A stretch of 61,523 nucleotides of DNA, taken from assembly GCF_004403515.1 (NCBI RefSeq), contig NZ_SOHH01000073.1:1-61523 (forward strand), read 5' to 3'. The stretch is from Cryobacterium fucosi. Its GTDB lineage: Bacteria; Actinomycetota; Actinomycetes; Actinomycetales; Microbacteriaceae. Under the pieces are notes generated by a model. That model saw nothing but the letters and a program-made list of their open reading frames with translations, was not told the origin of the DNA and searched no databases. Both the position numbers and the translations under genes were made by a program. Positions 43,270 to 53,824 of this stretch are shown here, one piece after another (position 1 is the stretch's first letter; every line of letters begins with the position of its first letter).

Positions 43270-44934
43270 ATGAACTCGAACCAGGCGGTCTCCGAACGGC
43301 GCATCCTGCCGCAGGACCCGGTGACGGCGTCCACGATCGAGGTCCTCCTCGAGGCGAGCGAACGACTCTCAGCGGCCGGACGCCACCTCGAAGGTGCCGC
43401 CTCGGCCGAGGAGGCCCTCGCCATCCCGGGAGTCGTCCCGGTGCAGCAGGCGCATGCCCGCGAGATGCTTGCGCTGCACCGGTTGCGACTGGGTGACTAT
43501 CAGGCATCCGTTCAGAACGGCCTGTTGGCGCTCGAGTTCCTGACGTCCACCGGTGACCTGCTGCGGCAATCGAGGGTGCACTGCACGCTGGCGCTCGCGT
43601 ACACCGATACCGGCCTGACCGAGCAGGCGCTCAGCCACGCGGTTCCCGCGCTGGAGGCGGCGCGGGCGGGCGACAGCCAGCTGGCGGAGTTCTGGGCGCT
43701 CACCCGGGCGTCGACGGTGTACGGCGCCATGGGCGACAGCGTGCGCGGTGTCGACCTGGGGCGTCAGGCGCTGGCCCTGTCCGGGACGCTGGACGATGCC
43801 GACGCCAGCCTCGCGGCCCTGAACAACCTGGGCGACAGCTGCCTGGAGGCCGCGCGCGCCCAGCGCGAGAATGATTGCGACCCGTCGCCGGCCCTACAGG
43901 AGGGCCTGGCGCTGATGCGCGAGGCCGTGACCATGGCGCACGCGCAGGGACACAACTTCTTTGAGACCATCGCGCTGACCAACCTGGTCAGCATCCTGAT
44001 CGAACTGAACGAGTACGACGAGGCCAGGGAGAACGCCCATCGCTGCAAGGACCTGGCGCGCGCGAACGGCTTCCGCAAACTCGAGGTGAACGTGGACGCG
44101 CAGCTGGCCGAGGTGGTGCGGGCCGAGGGCAACCTCGACGAGGCGACCGCGATGATGGACGCCCAACTCACCTGCCCCTCGATCGACGAAGACCCGCAAT
44201 TGCAGATCAGGCTGCACCAGGCGCTGTACGAGATGCACAAGCAGCGCCGGCGGTTCGATCTGGCCCTCGGCCACTGCGAAAAAATGCACGCACTGACCCT
44301 GAAGATGACGACCCAGACGGCCGGGCTCCAGTCCCGGCTGCTGGTCAACACCCTCGAGGTGGAGCAGGCCAGGCACGAGGCCGAGCGGTCGCAGCTCGAG
44401 GCCGAGATGCAGCGCATCCGGGCGGAGGAGTTGGACGACCAGGCGCACACCGACCCGCTTACCAACCTGCCGAACCGGCGCGCCCTCGACCGGGAACTGC
44501 CCCTGATGATGGACCGCGCCCGTGACCTGTCCCAGCCGCTGTGCGCGGCCATGATCGACTTCGACCACTTCAAGCGCGTCAACGATGAACACGGGCACGC
44601 CATCGGCGACCAGGTGCTTACCACGATGGCGGTGATGCTGCGCGCCGTCACCCGGGAGACCGATCTTGCGGTGCGGCTCGGCGGCGAGGAATTCCTGCTC
44701 ATCTTCGGCAACACCGAAATCGATCAGGCAGTTCCGGCTTGCGAACGACTGCTGGCCTCGGTGCGGGACTACGCCTGGGACGGAGTGGCCGTCGGCCTGA
44801 CCTGCACGGTCAGTGCCGGCCTGGCCGCCCTCCAGCCTGCCGAGCGGGTGTCGCACTGGCTGGAACGCGCCGACATGGCCCTCTACGGCGCCAAGCACCG
44901 CGGCCGCGACCAGATCGTGACGGCCGACGACTGA
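43270..44934 (+). CDS. TPR-GGDEF diguanylate cyclase
   Basis: A 554-aa cytosolic diguanylate cyclase. About 360 N-terminal residues form helical TPR-like repeats (ALHRLRLGDYQASVQNGLLA, LALAYTDTGLTEQALSHAVP, LNEYDEARENAHRCKDLA), a coiled-coil linker follows (HEAERSQLEAEMQRIRAEEL), and the GGDEF domain has GGEEF at 471-475 with an inhibitory RETD site at 462-465. No membrane helices, so it probably responds to a protein or internal ligand bound by the TPR region. It is the second diguanylate cyclase in the window. Confidence 0.93.
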   Translation: MNSNQAVSERRILPQDPVTASTIEVLLEASERLSAAGRHLEGAASAEEALAIPGVVPVQQAHAREMLALHRLRLGDYQASVQNGLLALEFLTSTGDLLRQSRVHCTLALAYTDTGLTEQALSHAVPALEAARAGDSQLAEFWALTRASTVYGAMGDSVRGVDLGRQALALSGTLDDADASLAALNNLGDSCLEAARAQRENDCDPSPALQEGLALMREAVTMAHAQGHNFFETIALTNLVSILIELNEYDEARENAHRCKDLARANGFRKLEVNVDAQLAEVVRAEGNLDEATAMMDAQLTCPSIDEDPQLQIRLHQALYEMHKQRRRFDLALGHCEKMHALTLKMTTQTAGLQSRLLVNTLEVEQARHEAERSQLEAEMQRIRAEELDDQAHTDPLTNLPNRRALDRELPLMMDRARDLSQPLCAAMIDFDHFKRVNDEHGHAIGDQVLTTMAVMLRAVTRETDLAVRLGGEEFLLIFGNTEIDQAVPACERLLASVRDYAWDGVAVGLTCTVSAGLAALQPAERVSHWLERADMALYGAKHRGRDQIVTADD

Positions 44935-45018
44935 GCCGTGGCGGCAGCCGCACACCGGATGCCGCGCCGCCCTGGACGCGAAGGTGCGCATGCCGACCGT
45001 GTGGCACTGGATCGCGCA

Positions 45019-45024
45019 TATAAT
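45019..45024 (+). promoter_or_regulatory. TATAAT -10 element
   Basis: A consensus TATAAT lies 7 nt before the ATG at 45032. No good -35 is seen at 16-18 bp. It could drive a leaderless small gene and read into the reductase gene. Confidence 0.5.
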
Positions 45025-45031
45025 AGGATAA

Positions 45032-45253
45032 ATGTCCCGTCAACTGGTGGAGTCCCAAGAAAACTTCGGCATAAGAACCGGGACGTTTCAGATTCACCCA
45101 AAAAGGTTCAACCTCATGGGTTTCACAGTCGCCCCGACCACCGCAGTCCTCGTCATCGACAGGCAGGACGCCACGGTGCATGCCAGCGGTACATCCGCCG
45201 CGACTGTCGCCGATTCCCCCTTGAGCCTAAACGCCTGTCCTGCGTTGACGTGA
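45032..45253 (+). CDS. Possible 73-aa protein, perhaps a cysteine-hydrolase fragment
   Basis: A frame starting 7 nt after TATAAT. The second half (from ATG 45116, MGFTVAPTTAVLVIDRQDAT) has host-like codons and faintly resembles the N-terminus of isochorismatase-type hydrolases (xxALLVIDxQ); the first half has rare codons such as ATA, AGA and AAA. It may be a degraded gene or leader ORF. Confidence 0.3.
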   Translation: MSRQLVESQENFGIRTGTFQIHPKRFNLMGFTVAPTTAVLVIDRQDATVHASGTSAATVADSPLSLNACPALT

Positions 45254-45280
45254 CGTCATCGACTCGCCGACAGGTTTTGA

Positions 45281-46090
<810 letters not shown>

Positions 46091-46129
46091 GCATCATCTG
46101 AGTCCGTCTCGGACCGGCGACCGCGGGCT

Positions 46130-46180
46130 GACGCGGCCTGACCCACGGCAGCCGTGCGGCGCCGTAGGTCAGGCCGCGTC
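46130..46180. terminator. Bidirectional terminator-like stem
   Basis: GACGCGGCCTGACC (46130-46143) pairs perfectly with GGTCAGGCCGCGTC (46167-46180). The 23-nt loop holds a smaller CACGGC/GCCGTG hairpin. It lies between convergent genes and covers the HPr stop codon. Confidence 0.75.
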
Positions 46181-46447
46181 GTGGTCCGTCTCGAGGATCA
46201 GGACGAGTGCCTCGAGGGCCTCGTCGGCCCCATCGCCCTCGGCGCGGAGAACGACGACGTCACCGTTGGCGGCGCCGAGGCTCATCAGGCTCAGGATGCT
46301 CGAGGCATCCATCGCGTCCTCGGCCGGGGCGCTCGCGAGGCCGATCGTGACCTCGATCGAAAGCGCGCCGACGGCCGCCGCGAAGATCGAGGCGGGGCGG
46401 GCGTGCAGGCCGACACGGCTCGCGATGGTGGCAGTGCGTTCGGACAT
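46169..46447 (-). CDS. ptsH: HPr phosphocarrier protein
   Basis: A 92-aa HPr of the phosphotransferase system. The phosphorylated His is in GLHARPASIF (His15 region), and the regulatory-serine region DASSILSLMSLGAANGD is present. It carries phosphate from enzyme I to EIIA proteins; enzyme I is not in the window. ATG 46447 follows a strong AGGAGG. It is 108 bp downstream of the EIIA gene on the same strand. Confidence 0.94.
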   Translation of the reverse strand: MSERTATIASRVGLHARPASIFAAAVGALSIEVTIGLASAPAEDAMDASSILSLMSLGAANGDVVVLRAEGDGADEALEALVLILETDHDAA

Positions 46448-46555
46448 GGTTCCTCCTGGGTGGTGCTCTGCGAGATCGGTTCTCGGCGAATCTGTTGGGT
46501 CGCTAGTCAACGATGGCGGGTTCCGGCGTCGCAACGCAAGCTCGCCCCCAGCCGG

Positions 46556-47032
46556 TCAGCCGGTGACAGTGATGAACTCGTCACCGGCGGCGAGCGGCGC
46601 GCCGGCGGTGACGGCATCCGCCAGCGTGATGTTCTCGGCCGTGCGTTCGAGGATGATCACCGGCACGATCGGGTTGCGGCCGGTCGCCTCGACCGCGACC
46701 ACGTCGTAGCTGACGATCACGTCACCCGCCGAGACGGTGTCACCCTGCTCGGCGCGCAGGGTGAACCCCTCGCCGTGGAGCTGAACGGTGTCGATGCCGA
46801 GGTGCACCAGCACGCCGAGCCCGTCGGGGGACAGGATCACATACGCGTGCGGGAATACCTTGAGCAGCTTGCCGCTGATCGGCGCGATCGCGTCGACCAC
46901 GCCGCGCGGCGGGTCGATCGCCGCGCCAGGTCCCACGATCGACTGCGCGAAGGTGGGGTCGGGCACCTCTTCGATGGCGACGGCTCGGCCCGGAACGGGC
47001 GCTAGCACGACCACGGGCGTGGCCGAGGTCAC
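46556..47032 (-). CDS. PTS EIIA component, glucose/GlcNAc (Crr-like)
   Basis: A 158-aa IIA(Glc)-type protein. Active-site His is in GVLVHLGIDTVQLHG and the second His in KVFPHAYVILSP; APVPGRAVAIEEVPD and GDTVSAGDVIVSYD are family markers. It passes phosphate from HPr to EIIB. The start codon overlaps the EIIB stop by 4 nt, so the two are cotranslated. In many bacteria IIA is fused to IICB; here it is separate. Confidence 0.93.
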   Translation of the reverse strand: MTSATPVVVLAPVPGRAVAIEEVPDPTFAQSIVGPGAAIDPPRGVVDAIAPISGKLLKVFPHAYVILSPDGLGVLVHLGIDTVQLHGEGFTLRAEQGDTVSAGDVIVSYDVVAVEATGRNPIVPVIILERTAENITLADAVTAGAPLAAGDEFITVTG

Positions 47033-47262
47033 AGAATGTCTTCGATGTCGTTGGCGAGGTTTTCCGCCTCGGGCCCGACGATGACCTGGATGATCGTGCC
47101 CGACCGGAACACGCCGTGCGCGCCGGCCGCCTTGAGCGCCGCCTCGTTCACGAGTGCCGCATCGGTGACCTCGGTGCGCAGCCGGGTGATGCAGGCCTCG
47201 ATCTCGACGATGTTGCCTGATCCGCCGAGGCCGGCCAGGATCTGTTCCGCTTTGCTGCTCAT
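47029..47262 (-). CDS. PTS EIIB component, glucose/GlcNAc
   Basis: A 77-aa IIB domain protein with the phospho-Cys24 in IEACITRLRTEV and the typical HGVFRSGTIIQVIVGPEAE region. It receives phosphate from EIIA and passes it to the sugar at EIIC, which is encoded on the other strand at 48239. GGAGGAATAG precedes the ATG 47262. Confidence 0.93.
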   Translation of the reverse strand: MSSKAEQILAGLGGSGNIVEIEACITRLRTEVTDAALVNEAALKAAGAHGVFRSGTIIQVIVGPEAENLANDIEDIL

Positions 47263-47389
47263 CTTCTATTCCTCCTGTTTAGGATGCTGCTGGTCCGGAT
47301 TCTAGTGCTCTCCGAGAACCCGGGCGGCGGTGGGACTTGACAAGCAGGGGGCCGCGGCTTCATCATCGAACTATTGGATCGTACCAGTA

Positions 47390-47412
47390 CGGACCACAAA
47401 GGGAAAGTGGTC
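47390..47412. promoter_or_regulatory. Candidate operator between the two PTS operons
   Basis: GGACCAC (47391-47397) and GTGGTCC (47407-47413) form an inverted repeat with a 9-bp centre, near the GntR start and partly similar to TGGTC-type NagR/DasR sites. A TATGCT box overlaps its right end. Confidence 0.45.
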
Positions 47413-47450
47413 CTATGCTGGAGATCGACCCACGACGCGAAGGTGACACG

Positions 47451-48200
47451 ATGACGAAGATCCAGGACGAGAGTCCGGCCCTCGAGTCCGGCCCGGTACC
47501 CAAGCATGCGCAGTTGCGGGCGATTCTGCTGGAGCGGATCGAGAACACCCTCGCGCCCCACGCGGCGATCCCCGCCGAGCGGAAGTTGATGACGCAGTAC
47601 GGCGTCAGCCGCTCCACGGTGCGCGAGGCGATTCGCCAGCTCGTCGAAGAGGGACGCCTCTACGGGGTGCAGGGCAAGGGCACCTTCGTGGCCGGCGAGC
47701 GTGTCCAGACCGACCTGCACCTGGCGTCGTTCACCGAGGACATGCGCCGGCGCGGACTCATCCCCGCGACGATCGTCAGCTCCTTCGCCCTGGTCGATGC
47801 CTCGCTCGAGGTGCGGGCCGCCCTCGGCCTCGGCGCGAACGCCCGCGTCTACGAGATCGACCGCCTGCGGCTCGCCGGCGGCATCCCGATGGCGTTCGAG
47901 CGCGGCTACTACAAGGCCGAGCTCCTTCCCGACCTCGAGAGCAAGGACCTGACCCGCTCGCTCTACGCGACCTTCGCCACCGAATACGGGCTGCGAATCG
48001 ACAACGCGGAACAGACCGTCTGGGCCGAGACCGCGGATGCGGGCGCCGCCGAGATTCTGGGCGTCACCGAGGGCGCGCCCCTGATTGTGTTCCGCCGCAC
48101 CTCGTCGGCGGGTTCGGCATCCGTGGAATACGTCACCTCGTGGTACCGCGGCGACCGCTACCAGGTGCACATGACCCTCAATCTGCAACACCAGCCCTGA
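47451..48200 (+). CDS. GntR/HutC-family regulator of GlcNAc genes (NagR/DasR-like)
   Basis: A 249-aa GntR regulator. The winged-helix has IPAERKLMTQYGVSRSTVRE and the wing LYGVQGKGTFVAG. The C-terminal UTRA domain (DLHLASFTEDMRRRGLIPAT, EIDRLRLAGGIPMAFERGYY) binds phosphorylated amino sugars in NagR/DasR proteins. It sits between the EIIB-EIIA-HPr genes and the EIIC-NagB-NagA genes and probably represses both. ATG 47451 with AAGGTG upstream is favoured over ATG 47415, which overlaps a TATGCT -10 box. Confidence 0.92.
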   Translation: MTKIQDESPALESGPVPKHAQLRAILLERIENTLAPHAAIPAERKLMTQYGVSRSTVREAIRQLVEEGRLYGVQGKGTFVAGERVQTDLHLASFTEDMRRRGLIPATIVSSFALVDASLEVRAALGLGANARVYEIDRLRLAGGIPMAFERGYYKAELLPDLESKDLTRSLYATFATEYGLRIDNAEQTVWAETADAGAAEILGVTEGAPLIVFRRTSSAGSASVEYVTSWYRGDRYQVHMTLNLQHQP

Positions 48201-48238
48201 TCCACCCCCAGCCACAACCCATCACCAGGAGGAAATCA

Positions 48239-49480
<1,242 letters not shown>

Positions 49481-49561
49481 TTCGGCAACACGGCCTGGAC
49501 CGCACGACGGTCCAGGCCGGCACCACCCGAAACACCATGCAATTCGAATTGGGAGTACACG

Positions 49562-50344
49562 ATGGCCGAAGTAGTTTTTGTTGACAGTGAGGCCGCGGCG
49601 GGAACGCTGGCGGCGGCATCCATTCGTTCACTGATCCTGCGTAAACCGGATGCCGTGCTCGGCCTCGCGACCGGCTCGACGCCGCTCTCGGTCTACGCGG
49701 CCCTGGCCGCGTCGCTGGCGGCCGACCCGATCGACGTCTCCCGGGTGCGCGGCTTCGCGCTCGACGAATACGTGGGCCTGCCCGCCGGTCACCCGGAGAG
49801 CTACCGCTCGGTCATCACCCGCGACGCCGTCGTGCCGCTCGGCCTCAACCCCGCGAACATCCAGGTGCCGAGCGGCGACCCGGCCACGATCCGCACGGCG
49901 GGGCTCGACTACGAGGCCGCCATCCTCGCCGCCGGCGGCGTCGACGTGCAGATCCTCGGCATCGGCCGCACCGGTCACGTCGGCTTCAACGAGCCCGGCT
50001 CGTCGTTCGCCTCCCTGACCCGCGTCAAGACCCTGACCGAGAAGACCCGCGCCGACAACGCCCGCTTCTTCCCCTCGGTCGATGACGTGCCGATCCACTG
50101 CATGACGCAGGGGCTCGGTACCATCCTCCGGGCGCGGCACCTCATCCTGCTGGCCTTCGGGCCCGAGAAAGCGGATGCCATCGCCGCCGCCGTGGAGGGA
50201 CCGGTCAGCTCGAGCAAGCCCGGTTCGGTCATTCAGCTGCACCCGCACGTGACCGTGATCGTGGACGAGGCAGCCGCCTCGAAGCTCGATAACCTCGACT
50301 ACTACCGGTACGCCTGGGCCCACAAGCCCTGGCCGGGGATCTAG
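49562..50344 (+). CDS. nagB: Glucosamine-6-phosphate deaminase
   Basis: A 260-aa NagB, converting glucosamine-6-phosphate to fructose-6-phosphate and ammonia. GLATGSTPLSVY (phosphate loop), the ALDEYVGLP catalytic Asp, GIGRTGHVGFNEPGSSF and the C-terminal LHPHVTVIVDEAAA are conserved. It works after the PTS and NagA in GlcNAc breakdown. Separated from EIIC by an 81-bp gap. Confidence 0.95.
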   Translation: MAEVVFVDSEAAAGTLAAASIRSLILRKPDAVLGLATGSTPLSVYAALAASLAADPIDVSRVRGFALDEYVGLPAGHPESYRSVITRDAVVPLGLNPANIQVPSGDPATIRTAGLDYEAAILAAGGVDVQILGIGRTGHVGFNEPGSSFASLTRVKTLTEKTRADNARFFPSVDDVPIHCMTQGLGTILRARHLILLAFGPEKADAIAAAVEGPVSSSKPGSVIQLHPHVTVIVDEAAASKLDNLDYYRYAWAHKPWPGI

Positions 50345-50353
50345 GCCGCGCCG

Positions 50354-51478
50354 ATGCTCATCTCCGGCGGAACCGTGATCGCGCCCGACGCCGTGTACTC
50401 GCCGGGTTGGGTGGACATCCGTGCCGGCCGGATCGTCGGCTGCGGCGCGGGGGATCCGCCCCGGGAGCCGGACTTCAGCTTCCCGGAGAGCACCCTGGCC
50501 GCCGGCTACGTCGACATCCACACCCACGGCGGCGGCGGCAGCAGCTTCAACGACGCGGACTCCGCCTTCGCGGCCACGCAGATCGCCGCGACCCACCGCG
50601 CCCACGGCACCACCACGCTGATGGCGAGCCTGGTCACGGCCCCGCTCGATGAGTTCGAGCGCACCGTGGCGGCCCTGGCCGGGCTGGTCGAGCAGGGGCT
50701 GCTGGCCGGCATCCACCTGGAGGGGCCATGGCTGAGCCCGGCCCACCGCGGCGCCCACGACGAGGCCCTGCTCCGCACACCCGACGCCGACAGCATCGAC
50801 CGGATCATGCGCGCCGGTCGCGGCACCGTGCGGATGGTCACCATCGCCCCCGAACTGGAGGGCGGACTGGCCGCCGTGCGGCAGATCGTGGGCTTCGGGG
50901 CCGTGGCTGCGATCGGGCACACCGACGCGGACTATGAGATGACCCGGCAGGCGATCGCCGCGGGGGCCACGGCCGGCACGCACGTGTTCAACACGATGCG
51001 GCAGATCCACCACCGCGAGCCGGGGCCCGCGCTCGCGCTGCTCGAGGACCCGGCTGTGTTCGCCGAACTCATCGCCGACGGGGTGCACCTGCACCCGGCC
51101 GTCGTGCGCCTCATCGTCGAGAGCCCGTCCCGTCCCGTCTTCGTGACGGATGCCATGGCCGCCGCCGGCGCGGACGAGGGCGAGTACAAGCTCGGCGGCC
51201 TCGACGTGAGCGTTTCGGACGGCCAGGCGCGCCTGGCCGACGGCACGATCGCCGGCAGCGTGCTCACTCTCAGCGAGGCCGTGCGCTACGCCGTGCACAC
51301 CGCGGGCGTGCCCGTGGAGGTCGCGGTGCGCGCCGCCACCCAGAACCCCGCCGACATGATCGGCCTCGCCGACCGCGGCCGCCTGGCGCCCGGCAACCGG
51401 GCGGACCTGATCGTGCTGGGCGCGGCGCTGCAGGTCACCGCGACCATGCAGGCCGGGGTCTGGGTGCCGTCCGCCTAG
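50354..51478 (+). CDS. nagA: N-acetylglucosamine-6-phosphate deacetylase
   Basis: A 374-aa amidohydrolase that removes the acetyl group from GlcNAc-6-P. Metal ligands are in VDIHTHGGGG, HLEGPWLSP, IGHTDADY, GTHVFNTMRQIHHREPG and VTDAMAAAG, with NPADMIGL near the end. The ATG lies 10 bp after the nagB stop, so the three genes EIIC-nagB-nagA form an operon. Confidence 0.95.
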   Translation: MLISGGTVIAPDAVYSPGWVDIRAGRIVGCGAGDPPREPDFSFPESTLAAGYVDIHTHGGGGSSFNDADSAFAATQIAATHRAHGTTTLMASLVTAPLDEFERTVAALAGLVEQGLLAGIHLEGPWLSPAHRGAHDEALLRTPDADSIDRIMRAGRGTVRMVTIAPELEGGLAAVRQIVGFGAVAAIGHTDADYEMTRQAIAAGATAGTHVFNTMRQIHHREPGPALALLEDPAVFAELIADGVHLHPAVVRLIVESPSRPVFVTDAMAAAGADEGEYKLGGLDVSVSDGQARLADGTIAGSVLTLSEAVRYAVHTAGVPVEVAVRAATQNPADMIGLADRGRLAPGNRADLIVLGAALQVTATMQAGVWVPSA

Positions 51479-51543
51479 CCGAGCGCATTCGGGCTGGAGG
51501 ACCAGGGCCACACCGCCGCGGGTCCCGGTTCGGATCGGCCGGC

Positions 51544-51960
51544 TCAGGGCGCGATTCGCACGCGTGCCTGTTGAGCCCCGGCTCGCAATTGCCGGTCCCA
51601 TGCTGCGAAAATTGTGTCCGTGTCACCAAGGGCGAGAACGCTGGCCAGGTGCACTGCGTCGGCGCCTCGCAGGGAGTAGCGACTGGCCAGTTCGCCGGCT
51701 TGCGCGGTGACGGAAGCGGTGAGTTCGACCGTCCGGACGGTCATCCAGAGCTCCTCCCATCCCGTCTCGGCGCGCGCCTGCTCGGCGGGGGCAAGTCGAT
51801 GAGCGCGACCCGCCGCGGCCAGCGCGGCGCGCACTTCCGGATAGGCCAGCCGACTGGAAACGGCCGCATCGCATCCATCCCACAGGTCGGCGGCAAGGTC
51901 GCTACCCTCCTCCTCGACCACCAGTTTGACGAAGGCGCTGCTGTCGAAGTAGACGAGCAT
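51544..51960 (-). CDS. vapC: PIN-domain toxin (VapC-like)
   Basis: A 138-aa PIN ribonuclease toxin. The acidic active-site residues are visible: Asp6 (VYFDSSAFVK), Glu in YPEVRAAL, Asp in GADAVHLASV and Asp in FAAWDRQL. It most likely cleaves tRNA or rRNA unless bound by the antitoxin, whose stop is 8 bp upstream. ATG 51960 is used; the adjacent GTG 51963 is in frame. Confidence 0.9.
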   Translation of the reverse strand: MLVYFDSSAFVKLVVEEEGSDLAADLWDGCDAAVSSRLAYPEVRAALAAAGRAHRLAPAEQARAETGWEELWMTVRTVELTASVTAQAGELASRYSLRGADAVHLASVLALGDTDTIFAAWDRQLRAGAQQARVRIAP

Positions 51961-51968
51961 CACAGTTG

Positions 51969-52232
51969 TCAGCGGCGCTGTTCGGTGACGAAGTCGGATA
52001 CCGATCCGCTCGCCTGGGCCCTCACGATGTCTCGTGCGGCCGGTCGACGCGAGCCACTCGGTCTGCTGAGCACTCCCCGTTCAACCAACTGCTCGAGGAG
52101 CGGCGCGGTGTTGATCTGCGAGAGGCGGGCCACGGGGACACCCCGATCGGTCACGACAACTTCGTCGCCGCCCCGAACCCGCTCGATCCAGCTCGACAGT
52201 TCTGCGCGCAGTGCGCTGATGGGTACTTCCAT
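51969..52232 (-). CDS. Phd/YefM-family antitoxin (VapB-like)
   Basis: An 87-aa prevent-host-death-type antitoxin (VPISALRAELSSWIERVRGG, then DEVVVTDRGVPVARLSQI). The N-terminus binds operator DNA and the C-terminus (DIVRAQASGSVSDFVTEQRR) should wrap the PIN toxin. The upstream TTGTACAA (about 52239-52246) and GTACTAAT may be autoregulatory sites. Confidence 0.88.
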   Translation of the reverse strand: MEVPISALRAELSSWIERVRGGDEVVVTDRGVPVARLSQINTAPLLEQLVERGVLSRPSGSRRPAARDIVRAQASGSVSDFVTEQRR

Positions 52233-52280
52233 GCATCGATTGTACAACTGGGTAGGTCTCATTAGTACAGAGAAAAGCGA

Positions 52281-52300
52281 AAAGTGGTCTGAACCACTTT
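52281..52300. terminator. Perfect short inverted repeat upstream of TA genes
   Basis: AAAGTGGTCTGAACCACTTT has 8-bp perfect arms and a 4-nt loop. It lies about 50 bp upstream of the antitoxin start, so it may be a terminator of the permease transcript (no T run beyond TTT) or an operator. Confidence 0.45.
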
Positions 52301-52355
52301 AGGTTGCGGTGGGCGAGGGCGGCCATCCCAGGTCGAATTCATGCCTTCGGATGTG

Positions 52356-52425
52356 CTCGCGGCGCACTTTCGGGAACCGGGCGCGCCGAGGAACCTGCGC
52401 CCGGTTCCCGAAAGTGCGCCGCGAG
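52356..52425. repeat. Long palindrome, copy C (perfect 29-bp arms)
   Basis: Two perfect 29-bp arms (52356-52384 and 52397-52425) with a 12-nt loop GCCGAGGAACCT. The arm begins CTCGCGGCGCACTTTCGGGA. Read in reverse, the loop contains GTTCCTCGG, matching the loops of copies A and B. Confidence 0.92.
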
Positions 52426-52480
52426 GATTCACCGGACGGCCCGGATCCGGCATTCGGCGCCCGCGCAGGTCCCGTGCGGC

Positions 52481-53557
52481 TCATTCGTCGCGAAGCAGCT
52501 CCGTGGGCTTGAGCCGCCCGAGCTGGAAGGCCGCGGCGATCGACGAGAGCGCGGTGGCGCCGAGCACGAGCACGGCGAGCACGGCGAGCTCGACCGGGGG
52601 GACGGCCAGCGGCGGCGCAAGGGTGAAGATCGGCCGGAGCAGCTGCACGAACTGGGAGGCCATGCCGACGCCGACGAGTACGCCGATCGCTGCGCCGAGC
52701 ACGGCGGCGGTGCCGGACTCGGCCAGCACGAGCACACGGATGTCCCGGCTCGACATTCCCTGCGCGCGCAGGGTGACATACTCACGCCGGCGTTGCAGCA
52801 GCAAGCCGAACACGAACATCGCCGTGGCGGTGGCCGCCATCAGGAACGTGAAGAACGAGTCCAGGTGCAGCAGACCCTGCACGTTGAGAGCGGTCAGGCT
52901 CGACTGGTCCCGGTCCAGGCTCGTGGCCCGGGTCTGCACGTCGAAGCGCTCGCGGAAGTTCGCGGTGCCCGCACCCGCGCCAGCACCGGGGAAGGTCGTG
53001 AACAGCCCGACCACCCGCACCGGAACCCGGATCTGCTGGTCGGTGCCGCGGGCCAGCAGCACCTCGGCCCGGTCGCCGACCTTCAGCTTCAGCCCGTCGG
53101 CCAGCGCCACGTTGACGAGCACCCCGTCGGGGGGCGAACGCAGGGCCGCGAGCGCCTCCCCGGCCGTGCCGGAGACGAACACCGAGTCCGGCGGGGCCGC
53201 CACGGCGCCGAATGTGTCGGGGTCGATCGCGGCGACGTTCATCGTGTCCTCGTTGAAATCACTGGTCAACACCGCGTTCTGTGCCGAGTGGACCACCGGG
53301 GTCGTCGCGGTCTGGCCCGCGAGCGCGAACTCGTGCGCGAGCGTGGTCGGGTGCGGCAGCTCGCCGGTGGGGTTCGGGGTCAGACGGATGTCCGAACCCA
53401 CCCGGAACCGGGCATCCGCCGCCTTGGCGTTGTCATAGACCGTCGCGAAGTAGACGAGCATGGTGCCGAGGCTCACCACGAGGCCCATCGTGATCACCCC
53501 GCCGGTCAGCGCGGGCAGCCGCCGGGTCATGCTGCGCCAGTGCACACCGGCGCTCAC
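52481..53557 (-). CDS. FtsX-type ABC permease half, possibly truncated
   Basis: A 358-aa membrane protein. After one helix (GGVITMGLVVSLGTMLVYFAT) comes a MacB-like extracellular domain (ADARFRVGSDIRLTPN) and a C-terminal FtsX permease domain (FTFLMAATATAMFVFGLLLQ, RREYVTLRAQGMSSRDIRV, ending LGRLKPTELLRDE). This is the usual second half of an approximately 800-aa FtsX/MacB permease; a stop codon lies immediately before the GTG start (TGA GCC GTG), and no ATPase or first half is near. It may be a remnant of a deleted operon or a stand-alone half. Confidence 0.78.
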   Translation of the reverse strand: MSAGVHWRSMTRRLPALTGGVITMGLVVSLGTMLVYFATVYDNAKAADARFRVGSDIRLTPNPTGELPHPTTLAHEFALAGQTATTPVVHSAQNAVLTSDFNEDTMNVAAIDPDTFGAVAAPPDSVFVSGTAGEALAALRSPPDGVLVNVALADGLKLKVGDRAEVLLARGTDQQIRVPVRVVGLFTTFPGAGAGAGTANFRERFDVQTRATSLDRDQSSLTALNVQGLLHLDSFFTFLMAATATAMFVFGLLLQRRREYVTLRAQGMSSRDIRVLVLAESGTAAVLGAAIGVLVGVGMASQFVQLLRPIFTLAPPLAVPPVELAVLAVLVLGATALSSIAAAFQLGRLKPTELLRDE

Positions 53558-53601
53558 GGCTCAGGATCGCGGACGTCGGTGGGGCGCGCTATCCTGCGGC
53601 C

Positions 53602-53793
53602 ATGAGCAGCTTCGTGGCACTGCGGCGGGCGATCCCAGCCTGCAGGAACACCGCACAATCGCCCCGTTCGCGGCGCGACCCCATCTCCGATCGCGAGCGC
53701 GTCGCCGCGGCCCAGGCCCGAGTGGCCGCCGATCGGCTGCGCGGCGTCACGACAGAGCAGTGGATCGTCGACCTGGCGAAGGCCGTCGGCTGA
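53602..53793 (+). CDS. Possible 63-aa protein
   Basis: A small basic protein with a helical second half (RERVAAAQARVAADRLRGVT). A TATCCT box 6 nt before the ATG would allow leaderless expression. Codon use is host-like. No family recognised; could be chance. Confidence 0.4.
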   Translation: MSSFVALRRAIPACRNTAQSPRSRRDPISDRERVAAAQARVAADRLRGVTTEQWIVDLAKAVG

Positions 53794-53824
53794 GCGCAGG
53801 GCGATTCCTACACCCAGCCCGCCG

